Assembly (NCBI GenBank): GCA_036971615.1
Contig: JAYKKR010000001.1
Location: 2,542,001-2,606,000 of the forward strand
Length of the DNA: 64,000 nt
Direction: 5' to 3'
Origin: Amyloporia xantha
Taxonomy: Eukaryota > Basidiomycota > Agaricomycetes > Polyporales > Adustoporiaceae
The translations under genes were made by a program, and so were the position numbers. Positions within the stretch are counted from its first letter, which is position 1. Each line of letters begins with the position of its first letter. Shown piece after piece: positions 49,389-62,290 of this stretch. A model generated the notes under the pieces. The model was given only the letters and a program-made list of their open reading frames with translations, was not told the DNA's origin and made no database searches.

Positions 49389-50807
49389 TCAGATAGGCGT
49401 TGCATGTCTTCTCAATACTACACCAGCGTCATGGAACAAAGCTGCCGAGGCGTCATCTCTGGAAGCAGTGCACAAGTCAATTCAATCATCGGCGGATGGT
49501 AGGGTAAACACTGACACTTTATAACTCAAATTGTATATGACCTCCTTGACACCCGTTTGGATGATCTTGATGGTACACTTTAAACATGGGCATCTGTTTT
49601 TGATCAGTCAGCAGGAAAAACGTAACAGCCAGTGCGAAGAATAATTACGTGTTGCAGTACAGGACGGCGCCATCTCCAACACGTTCTCGGCCTGCCTCGA
49701 GCAGTGCGTTTTCCTCCGCATGGAGGCAGACACATTCATCTGGAGTTTCCCTTGCGCTGTTACAGCGTACACAGCCACCTTCGTTGCAATTGGTCAGGCC
49801 ACGAGGTGTGCCATTGTATCTGTACTATATATTGAATTTTGATGGCCATAATCTGGAGCTGGCACGTACCCTGTAGCTAGAATTCGCTTATTTCGCACCA
49901 AAATAGCTCCAACCCGCCGCTTCATACAATTTGATCTCTGAGAAGCAAGTCCTGCTAGCTGCATGAAGTATGCATCCCACCCTGGTCTCAGCCGTTCGGG
50001 GTCGAGAAGGTCCAGACTGTCGAGGTGCGAATGCAGTGCTGGTATTGATTCAAACGAGTTCACAACCCGGAGATTTACAAGATCACTCAAGGCAAGAAGT
50101 GAGGAAGCATCAGTATTGGCCTGTTGAGATATCGCCGTGTTTTCTGTGCTCGCGCCGTAATAATATTGGTCGTGCTCTCGTACAAAGTCTTCTATCGATA
50201 CTCTGTACCTGCTTGACCTACCATGGCGGTCATTCGGTGCATAATTTTGCAATTTGTGGATGACGCACCATGAGGCTCTTTTGTAGCGCAATAATATGGG
50301 TGCATCGATGTTGATGAGCATGAAGAATGGCCGCGTGGAGAATTTATTTAACACTGTCTTTGTGTTCAGGTCTAGTGTCACGAAATTCGTACGCCAATTT
50401 TTTGTAACATGTTCGAGCATCTGCGAGGGAGTTGAAAACCAGAGAGGCTGTATTTTCCCGGGGAATTTGCCTGGTAGAGGAGAAGGCAGAGCAGACGGTG
50501 GTGGAGAAACCATAGTCAAGAATGATAGTCGATGGTCTGCGTGGTTTGGAGTGGGTTCGTCAATGAACAGCATGTCTGAAGACTCTTCGCTGAGCGTCGA
50601 ACTACCGTCGGACTTCTCGCACTCGGGTGCATATTCCTATGCGAAGATTCAGTGATTTCAATTTAACAAAACTCAACTGTAAGGCAAAGAAAGATGACGG
50701 TCAAGCACCTGATACAATCGAATCGGCAGGAAGCCCTTGGAATTTATTAGGTAGTCTTGAACTGTGGATTTCCCAGACGAACGGGTTCCGATAAGAGCAA
50801 TCAACAT
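49389..50807 (-). CDS. DCD1: Deoxycytidylate (dCMP) deaminase
   Basis: Converts dCMP to dUMP, feeding thymidylate synthesis. Five exons on the minus strand: 50807-50709, 50636-49870, 49819-49649, 49593-49516, 49458-49389; total 394 residues with frame intact. The first exon encodes MLIALIGTRSSGKSTVQDYL, a P-loop-like N-terminal extension as in fungal Dcd1 proteins. A linker of more than 200 residues follows. The deaminase domain starts at RPGWDAYFMQLAGLASQRS, then RRVGAILVRNKRILATGYNG. The zinc site is HAEEN (with catalytic Glu, near residue 322) plus CPCLKC, joined by splicing. A Cys-rich insert (TNCNEGGCVRCN) before it is the extra zinc site of the family. The end reads KVDDASAALFHDAG. Confidence 0.92.
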
Positions 50808-51385
50808 TGTGGCACAACCAACTGCAATGAGCAATCCAAGAATCTAAGTGTCGATTGATTCTGCCTTCGAGTCAATGGTCAGAGCACGCGCAAGTCTGAG
50901 TTGTTGGCGAGAGCCTAGTAAGTTGACAGACAGTTCAGTTGAGCCGGTAAAGTCTAGGGAATTTAGAGTGTTCACTGGCACTGGCTCGCCTGTTGAGTGT
51001 CCTCGCACAAGTTACTTTACACATAACCACACCTTGCGCTGATCGCGATCATATCAATAGACGCCCGTCCCCATTTGCGCCACAAGCAATAATATTCAAG
51101 TAAGTTACTGTATGTCCAGGCAGCGGGTAGTTACAAAATTTGTTATATTTTAACTCGTCGGTCGCCCATGTCCCAAGCAGTAATCCCAATGACTCTCTGA
51201 GCTCAACACACGATACCCATACCAGCCCGTCGAGCCCCGACATGTACAAGGAATATCATCCCGCACCGTATGCCGTACATTGTTCCGGCAAGATCATATT
51301 TCTCCCCCGACATACCCATGTTACCACCACAATGATGCGATCATAGGTCCTATCGGATCATGTTCACCTGCTCAACGTCAATACA
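50808..51385. other. Intergenic between POP3 and DCD1
   Basis: About 580 bp between two minus-strand genes, presumed DCD1 promoter and POP3 3' UTR. Only short ORFs; nothing recognised. Confidence 0.45.
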
Positions 51386-52528
51386 CTAGCTAACAGTGAC
51401 CGCAGTCCCTGTGATCGTCTGCCTGGGCAATGCAGTCTTCTTCCCCCTTCGCTCTTTCGCAGCTGCTCTACCTTGAGCTCTTTGCTCCTTAGCAACCTTC
51501 ATGTCCTTAGGAGCGGTAGTACGCAGCTGCTTGATATGGGTGGGCACAAGGGCTTCGATCTGACTCGGCTGAGGAGTCAACCATGATGCTCTGAGTAATG
51601 GCACATTCTCTAGAAGAGGCATGAAAGTCGTCTCGAAATCAGGTGCGCTTCCCTAAAATCACCAATTCAATGTTCACGAAGTTGCCATGACCGTTGAAGA
51701 AGCCATGGAACTCACATCGATTGCCACAGCAGATACTCTCCGCAGGCCTAGAGCATCAGCCAGGGAAGATTCTGCACCCTTGGATAATGGGAATAAGCCA
51801 TGTGCCATTGCTCGGGCCGATGGCATTACGAGAGTTGCAAGCTGCAACAAGATGTGGAATATGTTGGATAAGGATGGGCGGATCAACATCTCCGCGACAT
51901 ATGAGAATTAGACGGGCATGATGATGATTTGAAGCCTTCGTATGGAGAGGGTCGTCCGCTGTGACCGTTTGACGGAATGATCGTACCGTCTTTTCCAGTA
52001 CTTTGGTGACTTCATTGATGCCGATGGTAAGGTACTGTAGGATTTGGGGCTGTGCTAGGGTGGGAAGTTGTTCACCGTGTGTTTCACCACTGGAGCCGGA
52101 GGTCGGGAGCGACATGGGAACAGGATGGTCCCTTGTGCCCGATTCCGCGTCCTCTGTTTCGATATCGGCCGGCTGCACCGCTCGCTGCTCGAGATGCTGT
52201 CTCTTAGCTAGTCGGTCTTTCGAACCTTTCTGAGCTCGCTTCCGCTTGCGGCTATCCTTCTCCCTGCCGAGATGATATTCGGATACTGCGCCAGCCATGT
52301 CTACTACATGGGCTAAAATGGAGTTCTGTAAGTTTAATGGAATAGACGGCCTGTGAGAAAGATGAGAAATATGAGCATCGTGGGGTCATACACTATGTCG
52401 AGACAGCACCATTGTATCCGAAATGGATTGTCAAGGACGCTTCGATATACCACTTTCCGGTCAGCTGCATCTTTGGCTTTCGCACGATTGGAGGGATTGG
52501 TGGCAGTCCGAGCGGCTTTGTCTGGCAT
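51386..52528 (-). CDS. POP3: RNase P/MRP protein subunit Pop3
   Basis: Pop3 is a subunit shared by RNase P and RNase MRP, which process tRNA and rRNA precursors. Exons on the minus strand are 52528-52410, 52350-51716 and 51652-51386, giving 339 residues after dropping one base at the GGG run 51789-51791. The uncorrected frame ends in IIQGCRIFPG and a stop; the corrected one reads WLIPLSKGAESSLADALGLR, which is the L7Ae-like core expected for the family. The N-terminus has KVVYRSVLDNPFRIQWPSIP, then LNLQNSILAHVVD. The middle is charged (KRKRAQKGSKDRLAKRQ) and the tail basic (KEQRAQGRAAAKERRGKK). Confidence 0.78.
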
Positions 52529-54021
52529 TTGTGACAGGATAACGTATATACTGTGGATGATGGACGAGTTGTGTGTAATTCCTGTCTTTGGGGAACTTGA
52601 GCGAGTTGTGGTTGAGGATCAGTGAGAAATTACCCCATTAGGAAAGAGCTCGTGGCGGGTGGTCTACCTCGCGGTGGTACTGTACGTACATACCTTCTCT
52701 CTGTCTCTTCCTGAGGCAACCCTGCGGTGTACACGGAGCCTGAACAACCTCGAATGCCAACCTCCATCTCGACCATGTAAATCACATCTCTAATAATTGG
52801 ATATTCGACATCTATCATGATATGCCAGTGGATAGCATCGTTGACTAGCCAACTGTCCTCGTGTACGCAGCGAAGGTCGTACTGTCTTCGTTGGCAGGTC
52901 ATTGCTCCGGCTCGATGACTCTTAGCACAGCAGTATGGCATCAGCTGGGGCAAAGAACGGGACGTTCTGTCCGACTATTCCCTGGGGTGCCGCTATAGCC
53001 ATCAATTTCTTGGCCGGCATGGCGTGTGTCATCGCCGTCTCCCTTACATGTCGAGGGAAATACCTTAGACTGGCTTCAATACCTTGTCCTCATGATGTTG
53101 TTTCTCTGGTCGGTTTCAGTTAAGCTCTCAGTGCATATGACATGCGATCATGACTATTCTCTTCAGGTCACACCTTCTCCCAACTGCGCACAAACACAGA
53201 CGCATCAGAAACCATTGGCTTCAGGCCCCGTTCGTTGGCGGAATAACAAATCAGCATCCGACTTCCCCGGAGTATGGGTCAAACTCATCTCAACGAGCGA
53301 CTGTATGTAACTCCAGTATTTCGTCTCCCGTAGCGCTGAATAGCTACAACGCGCTTAAAGCGCGGCGCCCAAGTATATTTTGGGGTTTACCCTCGTGTGG
53401 GCCTAAACAAACGGAGCGCCCGGTGGAATTCGGAGGCCACCTTGGACGAAAAGATCACAGAGGAGGCAATCCGAGGGCTACACGGGGGTAGAAAACAAGG
53501 CGCTTTACTGTTTGCCGGCTTGTGGCTGTCAACTCTTGGCTGCGCAAGCTAGTATACTCTGCTTTCAAGGCTGCGTATGTCATGTCCGTTTCATTTCACC
53601 TCCATTTGGACAGTTCTCAGATCAGCTACCACTTCCAGGCCCAATCTGGATATGCATCGTCGGGTCAGCTGTTAGGTACACGTCGAAGTTCCCCGGTAAC
53701 TGATTGCCAGCCCGTAGCGTCACACATCCTGATCCGGATGGGTGGCTATCCTCCACACGTATCGAATACTGCCCTCCGACAGGCGTCGATGCTTGGCAAT
53801 AGAAATGAGTACTTTATTTTGCTTTAATTGCCGACAGGATGTTCATATCCGACTTTCCGGATGCGTCATAATCCGAGAAGCAATTATTCCGGCGCCCTGC
53901 ATTTATATAAATCGCTGTCTTGTTGTCGACTATGTCAACAAGTCCACTTCGCGCACCTATCCTTCCGTCCCTACAGCGAACAGATCCGCGCCTGATTCCC
54001 GAACTATCTTCCATCTCCACA
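52529..54021. other. Gene-poor spacer before GNAT gene
   Basis: About 1.5 kb. ORFs here (for example 52630-52953 minus, 107 codons, and several on the plus strand between 52.9 and 53.8 kb) show no family motif or consistent splice structure. The last part holds the TATA box at 53901-53910. Confidence 0.45.
53901..53910 (+). promoter_or_regulatory. TATA box of GNAT gene
   Basis: ATTTATATAA, about 115 bases before the chosen start at 54022. A transcript beginning some 30 bases downstream would skip or barely include the upstream in-frame ATG at 53920, which supports the internal start MPSPVASF. Confidence 0.5.
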
Positions 54022-55180
54022 ATGCCTTCCCCTGTGGCCAGTTTTCTAGTGAAGACTTACACGTCCTCCGCCGACCTTCCTGCTGAAGTTTGGGAGACCC
54101 TTCGTGCGCACCCGATGAGCGCAAATGTCATACTTCCGCACGCGAAGAAGGCCCGTCAGGCTTTTGGTTCTGTTGGACACTGTGCCAGAAGTAATGTTTG
54201 GATAGTTTGCACAACCCCACAGCCCAATAGCGTTTCCCCTTTGGTCGACTTCGTTCTATCTTGCACAGAAGGTCTCATCGGCTCCTACCCTGTGTTCATA
54301 TTCACGCCCATCCCCGTTTCTCGACTCGAACCGAACCACTTTATCCCAAGAATTCGAGGACTCGTTCGGGCACTGCAGGAATGCGTTCCACCTGAGCGTG
54401 TTTTCTCCGTCTTCTCCTTGGACGTCATATCGCGAACCTTTGCCAAGATCTGGACGGAAGAGACAGGTGTTCCCCTAGACATGGATCCTGAGTACTATGC
54501 AGCGAAGTTGACATACTGCACGAAGAAGAATTTCAGGCCTCGGCAACCGACCTTGTTGCCCGATGTAACGTATAAACTACGCGCCGCAGTCGAAGGAGAC
54601 ATCCCGGAAGCAGCAAAATTATGCTATGGCTTCGCAGCTACTTCGGTACGTGTTCAATAGTTACACTTAATGTAAAAGAAATGTCGAGCTGACACTGCAA
54701 GCAGGAACCTTTCGTATTGAGTTGGGAGGAGGCTATACGGGAGGCCACCTTATTGATTCGAAATGGGCAGTTATGGGTTCATGAGATCGCTGCCCCCGGT
54801 CAACGCGCAGAGATCGCTTCGATCGTTGCCGTCACAAGATCGAGTGAAACTGTGTCAGCAATTACCAAGGTCTTCACCAACCCAAGGTGGAGGCAGCGTG
54901 GTTGCGCAGAGCGCCTCACGCGATATGTTTGTAAGCAGTGCGTCATGCCCCTTAGTTTCACTTCCATCTAGTCATTGATGAAGCCCTCCATGATCACAGC
55001 CTGCTCGAGTCGAAAGACAGTGTTGTGCTTTATGTGGCCCACAATAATCCTGCAGCGGCGAAAGTGTATCACCGCGTGGGGTTCGTAGGACTGTCTCCTG
55101 GTAGTGCGCCTGTCGAAGGGGTTGACTCTTGGCTTGAACTCGGGTTTGATCGTGACCAAGTCGATCTTGGTCATTGGTAA
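54022..55180 (+). CDS. GNAT-family N-acetyltransferase
   Basis: Exons 54022-54645, 54705-54930 and 54972-55180 give 352 residues in frame. The C-terminal half has the GNAT fold: LRAAVEGDIPEAAKLCYGFA at its start, WVHEIAAPGQRAEIASIVAV as the central strands, TNPRWRQRGCAERLTRYV as the acetyl-CoA-binding motif (R/Q-x-x-G-x-A-like), and VVLYVAHNNPAAAKVYHRVG as the last strand. The first ~190 residues form a domain I do not recognise. Such two-part acetyltransferases are widespread in Agaricomycetes with unknown substrates. The start at 54022 is based on the TATA box; starts at 53920 or 53932 would add about 30 residues. Confidence 0.78.
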
Positions 55181-55663
55181 CAAATTGTTTTGATCCGTAC
55201 TTGTTCTCTTTATACGCAATCAGTCACACCCGCATCCTTTTCATTTACGGACCGCAGTCGATCTCCTCATATTGTAAGGACACGTTACGGAAATTTAATT
55301 ATCTTAACTACCTTACTTTCAGTACTGTCACGGGTTTCCGTTCGGGTCTCCGCATTTTAGTGGCAATTAGCTTGATGTTCATCGCTACATTGTACTGAGT
55401 GATGCATCGGCTGAGGACAGTTCATCAATATTTGTTTATGGTTTACTAATTACTCAGTACAAGTTTAGCAACGCTGGTTTGTATTGGAATAACGTCGTCG
55501 GTGAGTCCTCGGTCTCACTTCAGGCTGACATATCGCGATTCTGACTGATTCACATGTCCTTCAACCGCGAGAATGACCGAGAGCTATTTGGTACCTGTCG
55601 TGCCGCTCGTGCTGCTCCAGACCGTTCACTTGTGCGGCGACTTTCCTTGATATCCACTCTTCA
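55181..55663. other. Intergenic before arrestin-like gene
   Basis: About 480 bp between genes on the same strand. Short ORFs, no recognised element. Confidence 0.4.
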
Positions 55664-58600
55664 ATGTCTACCTTTGCTCGTCATAGTCCTGCTGGACTGG
55701 GCATTGCTCTCAGTTCGCAAAATCCTCGGCTGTCCGACGGTATAGGAGCTACTTCTAAGCCGCTTCCTGGTGCTGAATTTGTTGCTACCCACTGTACAGA
55801 TGTTAGCAACAAGCCAGCGAAGCAATCCTCGAGCTTTTCTGGTACTACGTCACAGGATAACAGTCCAGATTACTCCGGTTTGCGACCCAGTAGAAGAAAT
55901 CACAAGCACAGGCAGACTGCTCTAGGCAACATCGAAGGAGAAGCACCTCAACTTGACCGAGCTGCCAACGAAAGCAGCTGTATTCCAGCAGGTGTCAATC
56001 CTATACGTGATGAAGGACAAACTTGTTTCTCGCGATCAAACACCCTCCTTAACTTTCAGGTGTCCCAAAGTAAGAATGCTGCAGATCTCAAGATCCTCAT
56101 GGGCAATACAAGCGCAAAACTCAAGTCTGGTGCAGTTGTACAGCCTTCGCGTTTTTCGCGGATGCAGGACAAGGAAGTCAAGAGGTCTCATCTTGATGCC
56201 GTGTTTCTGGAGCAAGCCAAATCGCGAGCCCGCGTTGAAGTCGACATAGTGCTGGAGTCTAATACTTGTGTTCAAGGCGGCTGTCTCAGAGGGCACATCA
56301 AGCTTAGGGTGCGCAAGAGGTCCAAGAAGGAAGCTCCAGTCTTATTGGGAGAGGGCAAAGTGCGTGTCGTTGGTTTCGAATCTATTCCCGGCGAAGATGA
56401 ACGTCACACCTTTTACCAATGCGCATCTCCTTTGTCGGCGATCACCGACAACTTAAATCAACTATACGAGTCCCCTCTTGATTCGGAAGGCCTCGCGCCC
56501 GCGATCGAGGGTGTTCACGTTCTGCCTTTCGTCATGCATCTACCCGTCAATGGCACCTGTGGCACAGCTAAAGGTGTCCTGAGTGTGCACTCAGGTGTCG
56601 CAGTACAGTATATTGCCATGGTGTACGTGCCCCCTTTGTTTTCTATATCTTATTTTCACGCGATTTGTCGTCCTATCCAGTTCGGTGAAGGTAAAAAGTC
56701 CAAAAAATGGGAAACGGTCCATTGCACACTTTTATCGGAATTGTGAAATATGGCCACGACTTGATCCTTCTGTCGTTCTGATCTCCGCTCCGAGGCCCTT
56801 GCATGCCAGTACTAGCAAAAGCCTATCCGTGCTCAACAGCAACAACAAGGTGAAACTGACGGCACTCCTGCATCGTCTGACCTGGGTTGCTGGCCAAAGG
56901 TGCTATGTCAACGTGGCTGTGGTGAACGAGACGAAGAAGACTGTAAAGAGTCTTTCTTTAACGCTGATACGGACCACAACGGTGTTCAAGCCGAAGCCTG
57001 AACTAGATACCGGACATGCTCGTACCCTGGATCCTGACTCTTGCCAGACGGCGACTATGAACAAAGTAGTGGCAGAGACAATTCTAGAGATGGCCCATCG
57101 AGGTGCGAAGGGACATGCGAGCGCAAAAGGCTGGTGGACAGGCGTAGGACCAACTCAGGAACTGTCCTTCTCGCATTTCATTCTGCTACCTGTGAGTAGT
57201 ATCAATATTTGCGATCAAGATGACATTGCTTAACGACATCATTTACAGTCAGACGCCCTATCAATCAATCGAAGTCGTCTCCTTGAAGTCGAGTACTCGA
57301 TCCGTGTAACCCTGAGTGCGGGGTCGCTGTCATCAGATGTCCATGTTACGCTACCCATACGGATCATCAATTTCTTATCCATCGACACGGCACCTAGTAA
57401 CTTGTCTCAGCCGTCAAGCGGGGCTCATGTCCGTCCCCTCCAACGTCGGCGGTCTATCGATGGAGAATTGGACTTGAGGATGCTCACCAGTTCTTGGTCA
57501 GTATTACAAGAGGACGATCGCAAGGGTGGTGATGAGCGCAGGACGGGCTCTCTTCAAAGGCCCTCACAATCTGTTGGGGCCCACACTTCTGTTCCCACAA
57601 CTCTCGCGAGCAAGCACGTCCGTTCCTCCACGCTTTACGTCACAAATCCCGATCGCAAGCTCCCATATCCACAACCTCGTCTGAACAACGAGGACGACGA
57701 CACCAGCGTATATTCTTCGGACATGAGCTCCTGTCCATCAAGCGCAGATTACCTGGCTTCTTCCTCATCCGAGGCGGAGTCAGGAAGGCCGGGAAATCTG
57801 GACTTTGATGATCCCGACTCAGACGAGGAGGTGAATCGTGTCATTGGCTCAGCAAGCATCATTGGAGACGAAGAGAATGCGCGTACCATAGCTGGTCTAG
57901 AATATGGTTCATGCGCCTCACGTGTAAGCGTGCCCCGCCCTGCAGGCCCTCGGGTAGACAGCCACCTGCAGCCTGGTAGCAAGCGCTACCGGGACGCTCA
58001 TCGGATGCTCCTGGACGCCTGGGACCGCAGCGCCCCCAGACGTCCGCAGAATCAAGTCCACGGGCACGAACCAGCAATCACCTCGTTTTCTCGGCGGGTC
58101 AACGATAAGCTTGCCTCGGCTACTGCAGCGCCTGCCTCCCGCCGGCGTGACGCAATGGCAGACAGCTGTGCTGCCGGTAGTTTCGGCACTGACGTAGGTC
58201 CAGATGTGACCGGAGATGCTGATGCTACGCCAAAACTCGCACAAGCCCCGAACCTCCGCAACACAGCAGATTCGGACCCGGTGGCAGTACCCCAGATCGA
58301 GATTCAGCCTCTGCGTCCCGCTCGCCACCCCAACAGACGTCCGGCGGCAGCCAAGCACAAGCCCGATGAATCTCAGGCGTCTTCTCACAAGGGTGGCCGA
58401 CTGGTGGCTTCAGACCTCGTTGTGGGGACCAATGGGCCTGCCGAAGAAAATCGTATATTCACGTCTAGTACCTCTGCAGTTGGAGCATCTCGCGAACTTC
58501 CACCCCTTCCTCCCGCCGGCTCTGGCATGCTATCCGACACATTGACGTCGGCACCGATGTTCCATATGCAGACAACGCCCGCCAGTAGACCAAGCGGCAC

Positions 58601-58991
58601 CTCCAATCCCATTTTCGCCCCACCTTCTATTCTCAAGCATTCCGATCATGTACCCGGCCATGATTTCAACTGTGACCATCAGAGTCCAGCCAGACCCTCT
58701 CGAGAAGACTCCGCAGTGGTTCGCGGGAGTGAACATGGGACAAGATGCACCTCTGCTTCTGCTTCTGCTCCCATGTCCACCTTCGTTTCTGATCTTCATC
58801 ACGGCGTCCATCCTGAACCTTTCTCAGAACGGACACAAGACTCCCAGACCGGGCGGCCCACCGCCAGCATGCATCGCACGAGCACATCAGAGAGCTCGAG
58901 CAGCACGAGCAGTGGTGTAAGAACTAAGATCGCCGAGCTCGAAGAGCGGGTGAAGAACCTTACTACTCAGGGAGGAAATGCATATGTTTGA
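55664..58991 (+). CDS. Arrestin-like (ART-type) trafficking adaptor
   Basis: Exons 55664-56622, 56681-57191 and 57249-58991 give 1070 residues in frame. Residues about 180-560 read as the two arrestin beta-sandwiches: VEVDIVLESNTCVQGGCLRG, then LLGEGKVRVVGFESIPGEDE, VHVLPFVMHLPVNGTCGTAK, VKLTALLHRLTWVAGQRCYV and RLLEVEYSIRVTLSAGSLSS. The N-terminal region and the long C-terminal half are Ser/Pro-rich and disordered, ending in a short coiled coil (KIAELEERVKNLTTQ). Fungal arrestin-related proteins recruit Rsp5-type ligases to membrane transporters, usually through PPxY motifs; I saw no clear PPxY here, so ligase binding is uncertain. The start MSTFARHS was chosen as the first ATG of the long frame. 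Confidence 0.75.
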
Positions 58992-59891
58992 AGCTGTCAA
59001 TATCGCAATGTCCGCATTCTCGACCGCTGTATAAACGCTTCTTCCCTATGTTTGACGAAAGTCTCACATGCCTGGTTTCGCCGTTCTTCAAAGTTACAAT
59101 GATATTCCCTGCGAATGCAATATATTGTCAGCATCGTTTATGAACTCCATCACCTGCTATTCGCACAATCCATATCTAATATCAATCAGTACAGACTCAG
59201 ACGTCGACCCCTTGTGAATATGTGGGGATCCAGGGTTATGTCGCTGCCAGTAATCAATCAATATTCTCTCGGATGCAATATCCTCCAGAGTTCATAGGCC
59301 ACAAACACTAATTATCCCTGGTATTCCTGGACACGAAGTGTCTCAGGTCTTGTCGGAAGAAACGCAAAAGTGATGACATAATCCCATACGATTCGAATTG
59401 TATGTGGTACATACAGGATTTGTATTCGTGAGAATTCTTATCTTTGATTCCTACTTTCTTGCTCTTTTTTCAGTGATATTCGTACATTGTTGATGATTTT
59501 TATTACGGCTGAGGGACGTCACATGTCACACTTCCTCCCTTGTATTGATGTCAGCGCCGTTACGTGGTTGCAGTCTGACTGTATATGCTTACGGCACAGT
59601 ATGTTTTCTTTTCTTACGTGCTGTCGTGGTTTGTGGCTTAGCGTTACGTGTGCGTGCTTAGTGTCGCTCTCGAACAATTCTAGGTTGCAGTTGTAGGTGG
59701 TAGCGTTGTGGTCATGTTGCAACGTTGTTTACTTGCAGCCTGTATGGTGAGGTCTGTCATTGTCTTCCATGGCTCTGTTATGGTTCACTATATATGTGCG
59801 TGTGAGTGATCAGGTTTGTTACGATGTAGACGAGCTCGTTTGCACCCCCCCTTTGTGAAATCGTGTATGGTGACGCGTTTGCACGGTGAAT
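58992..59891. other. Intergenic, T-rich, nothing recognised
   Basis: About 900 bp. From roughly 59.4 kb the plus strand turns T- and G-rich, a bias that continues to the end of the window. Short ORFs only. Confidence 0.45.
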
Positions 59892-61577
59892 ATGGCTGCT
59901 ATGGTCTGTGGTTCCTTGTATGTTTGTCGTTCATATCTGACGTTGATACTTGCTACTTGCTAGGAGGTGTCAGACTCGGGTCGGGCGTTAGTGATCGCGT
60001 CGACGGTTTGCGCGAAGTCGTTACAACATGTGCCGGAGGACGTTCTATACGAAATCTTCTCCCTGGTCGCTTTCCACCCGCAGGCGAATGAGCCTCGGCC
60101 GCTCAGTCGTGCAGCTATGAAGAAGGGCAGTAGCTGGATGGCGATCACTTATGTGTGTCGTTGCTGGCGGCAAGTTGCTCTCCAGTCTGCGCGGCTCTGG
60201 TCGTGCATTATTCTCAACGAAGATTGCAGTCCGACCATGCTGCGCGCGTTTTTGCAGAGGTCGGGTCGTGCTGATCTCAGCGTGATTATTGAAAAGGGGA
60301 GGGGCAGGCCCGATTCGATCGACACTCTTCGATATATGGTTGGTATGTGTGCCGTATGCACGTCGCGTCTGGGTTCGCTCTACATATCTCGGTTCACTCC
60401 GTGCGAGACAAATATCATTTTATCGCCCTTCGTGCATCCGGCGGTGCGACTTACAGCCCTCGTTATATCCGCGGAGTATTGCTTTACAACACCGTTTGGC
60501 ACCCGTCTCATTCCGGTCTTTCGGGACGAGATGCCGATATTGCGATCCATTGTTGTGTCCCAATTGTGGTTTCCTTGGCGTCGATTCAGAGGTATCACGC
60601 AGCTTCTTCTCATCAATCAGCCTGCACCTTCGTTCGCGGATCTTGTCGTCACTTTACGGGCATGCCCAGCGTTGCGGTGCTTGGGGTTAGGCTTCGTTCA
60701 TTCGGTGTATCCCCCCGGCCCTCCCGGCGTTCGCTTCGATGGGTCGATGATATGTCTCCCGGCCTTGGGGGATATGTTACTGATCGGGCATCATGACGTT
60801 GTTGCCCCGTTGCTCCGACTTTTGGACTATCCACCATCAGCGACGACTGTTGTCGCGTTCCATCATTCGCCTCGGGTGCGCGTGCTGGCGTCGAACAATG
60901 TTGTTGCGCATGTCCGTCATGCTGTGCTTGACGTGTATGATCGTGACGGACACTACTGTGTGAAGATCTCTTCGACTACCGACAGTACGGTCCACGTGCA
61001 GTGGGAATGGAGGGATGGGGTGGATCGTTTCGATGATGATACGCGGATGGAGCATTTCGATGATCTTGTCCGGTTCAGTGGTGTTGAACACCTCGTCGTC
61101 AGAACTCTGGGGTATGCTCTTTACGAAGAAGACTGGTTGTATATTCTCCGGCAGATGTCCGCTTTGAGACACCTTGAGCTCAAGTGTTGTCTGCTGGGTA
61201 ATACGCCCGTTTTTCGCGTCCTCTCGCGCTTAACAACAGACATTTGGGACCAGGAGACATTCGTGTTGTGCCCGACTCTGGCGTCGTTCACTCTGTCCGG
61301 GGTTCACGATCACTCGCAGTTTGCTCTGGAGCAGATGGTGTCATGGTTGGAACGTCGCCGGGATCATCGTGCCCGTTTGTCGACGGTTAGGGTCGATTTG
61401 TGGCGGTCGGCAGAAGAGTATCCGGCTCATGTGGTGGAGCGTCTGCGAGATGAGTCGCTTGCCGATACCGTCGAGCTGGGTTGGGAGGTTAGAGCGGCAA
61501 GTGATCATTCATTTACTGTAGATGGTATTGTTGCAGTCGGTGTAAGTGTGAACAGGACTGTTCATATTATTGTATGA
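59892..61577 (+). CDS. F-box protein
   Basis: The main exon is 59964-61577, with residues such as LQHVPEDVLYEIFSLVAFHP at its start forming a clear F-box, followed by SSWMAITYVCRCWRQVALQS and WSCI. No ATG lies before the F-box in that exon. A 12-base first exon at 59892-59903 (MAAM), a 60-nt intron with GTCTGT donor and TGCTAG acceptor, would supply the start and yield 541 residues; this first exon is a prediction. The remainder is Leu-rich without sharp repeats and resembles the large, rapidly evolving F-box families of Agaricomycetes. The likely role is substrate choice in an SCF ligase; the target is unknown. Codon use (many GTT, TGT, TCG codons) differs from the gene neighbours to the left. 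Confidence 0.72.
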
Positions 61578-62290
61578 TTCTGTGCTTCATTGGTATGTCG
61601 TGCTTATGGTGTACTATTGTAAATTGTATTTTTCGTGTGTGAATGAACGGATACCGTGACGTCGTTTCGGAGGGACGTACTCTGTGTTGAGAGGGGGCGG
61701 TGAGAAGAACGGTGGGTGAATAAATTTTTGTAATTGCCGTGACCTGTAAGTTCCTGAATACCTCCTTCGTGTATGATAACCGTTGGGTATATCCTATCCG
61801 TTATGGAGTCCGGTTTGACCCTGCGTTTTCTTGATCTTTTTATTTACACAACATAATGAGCGGGGGCGTGATGGGTGTCTTAGTGGGCAGTATGTACTTT
61901 GTCTCGGCGGGAATGATGAGGCTTTGTCGACGACGTGCGGAAACTTCATGTTTTCTTTCTATTGGGATGCATGTCTTACTGATCATGGTGGGCTGTATTA
62001 TGTAGTGCTGCTATTGCTGTCATCGTCGCTTTCCATGTAAAACTTGCTATATATTACAATGTGCGATAGCAGAATGTAGGAATCATAACAACGGTTCCGC
62101 AGAGAATTGGCGGCTGCTGTATGAAGTAATATAGCTATTGGTTGTCATTGATACGAAATATAGTTCAGCGGCATACGTTCTGCCTTTTGTACTATGATCA
62201 AGTGTGGGAGCGAGTGGATTTCTACAGTTTGTTGTTGTCACTATGACAATATTTTTCCAGTAAAGTCAGTCATCTTGTATGTTTTATGTA
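61578..62290. other. Convergent 3' spacer
   Basis: About 710 bp between the F-box stop and the R2-like stop. T/G-rich, with an ORF of 69 codons at 61831-62040 that has no supporting features. Confidence 0.45.

Noticed and set aside
52630..52953. 107-codon minus-strand ORF
   Set aside because: No start context, motif, splice partner or family likeness; length is within chance for this region.
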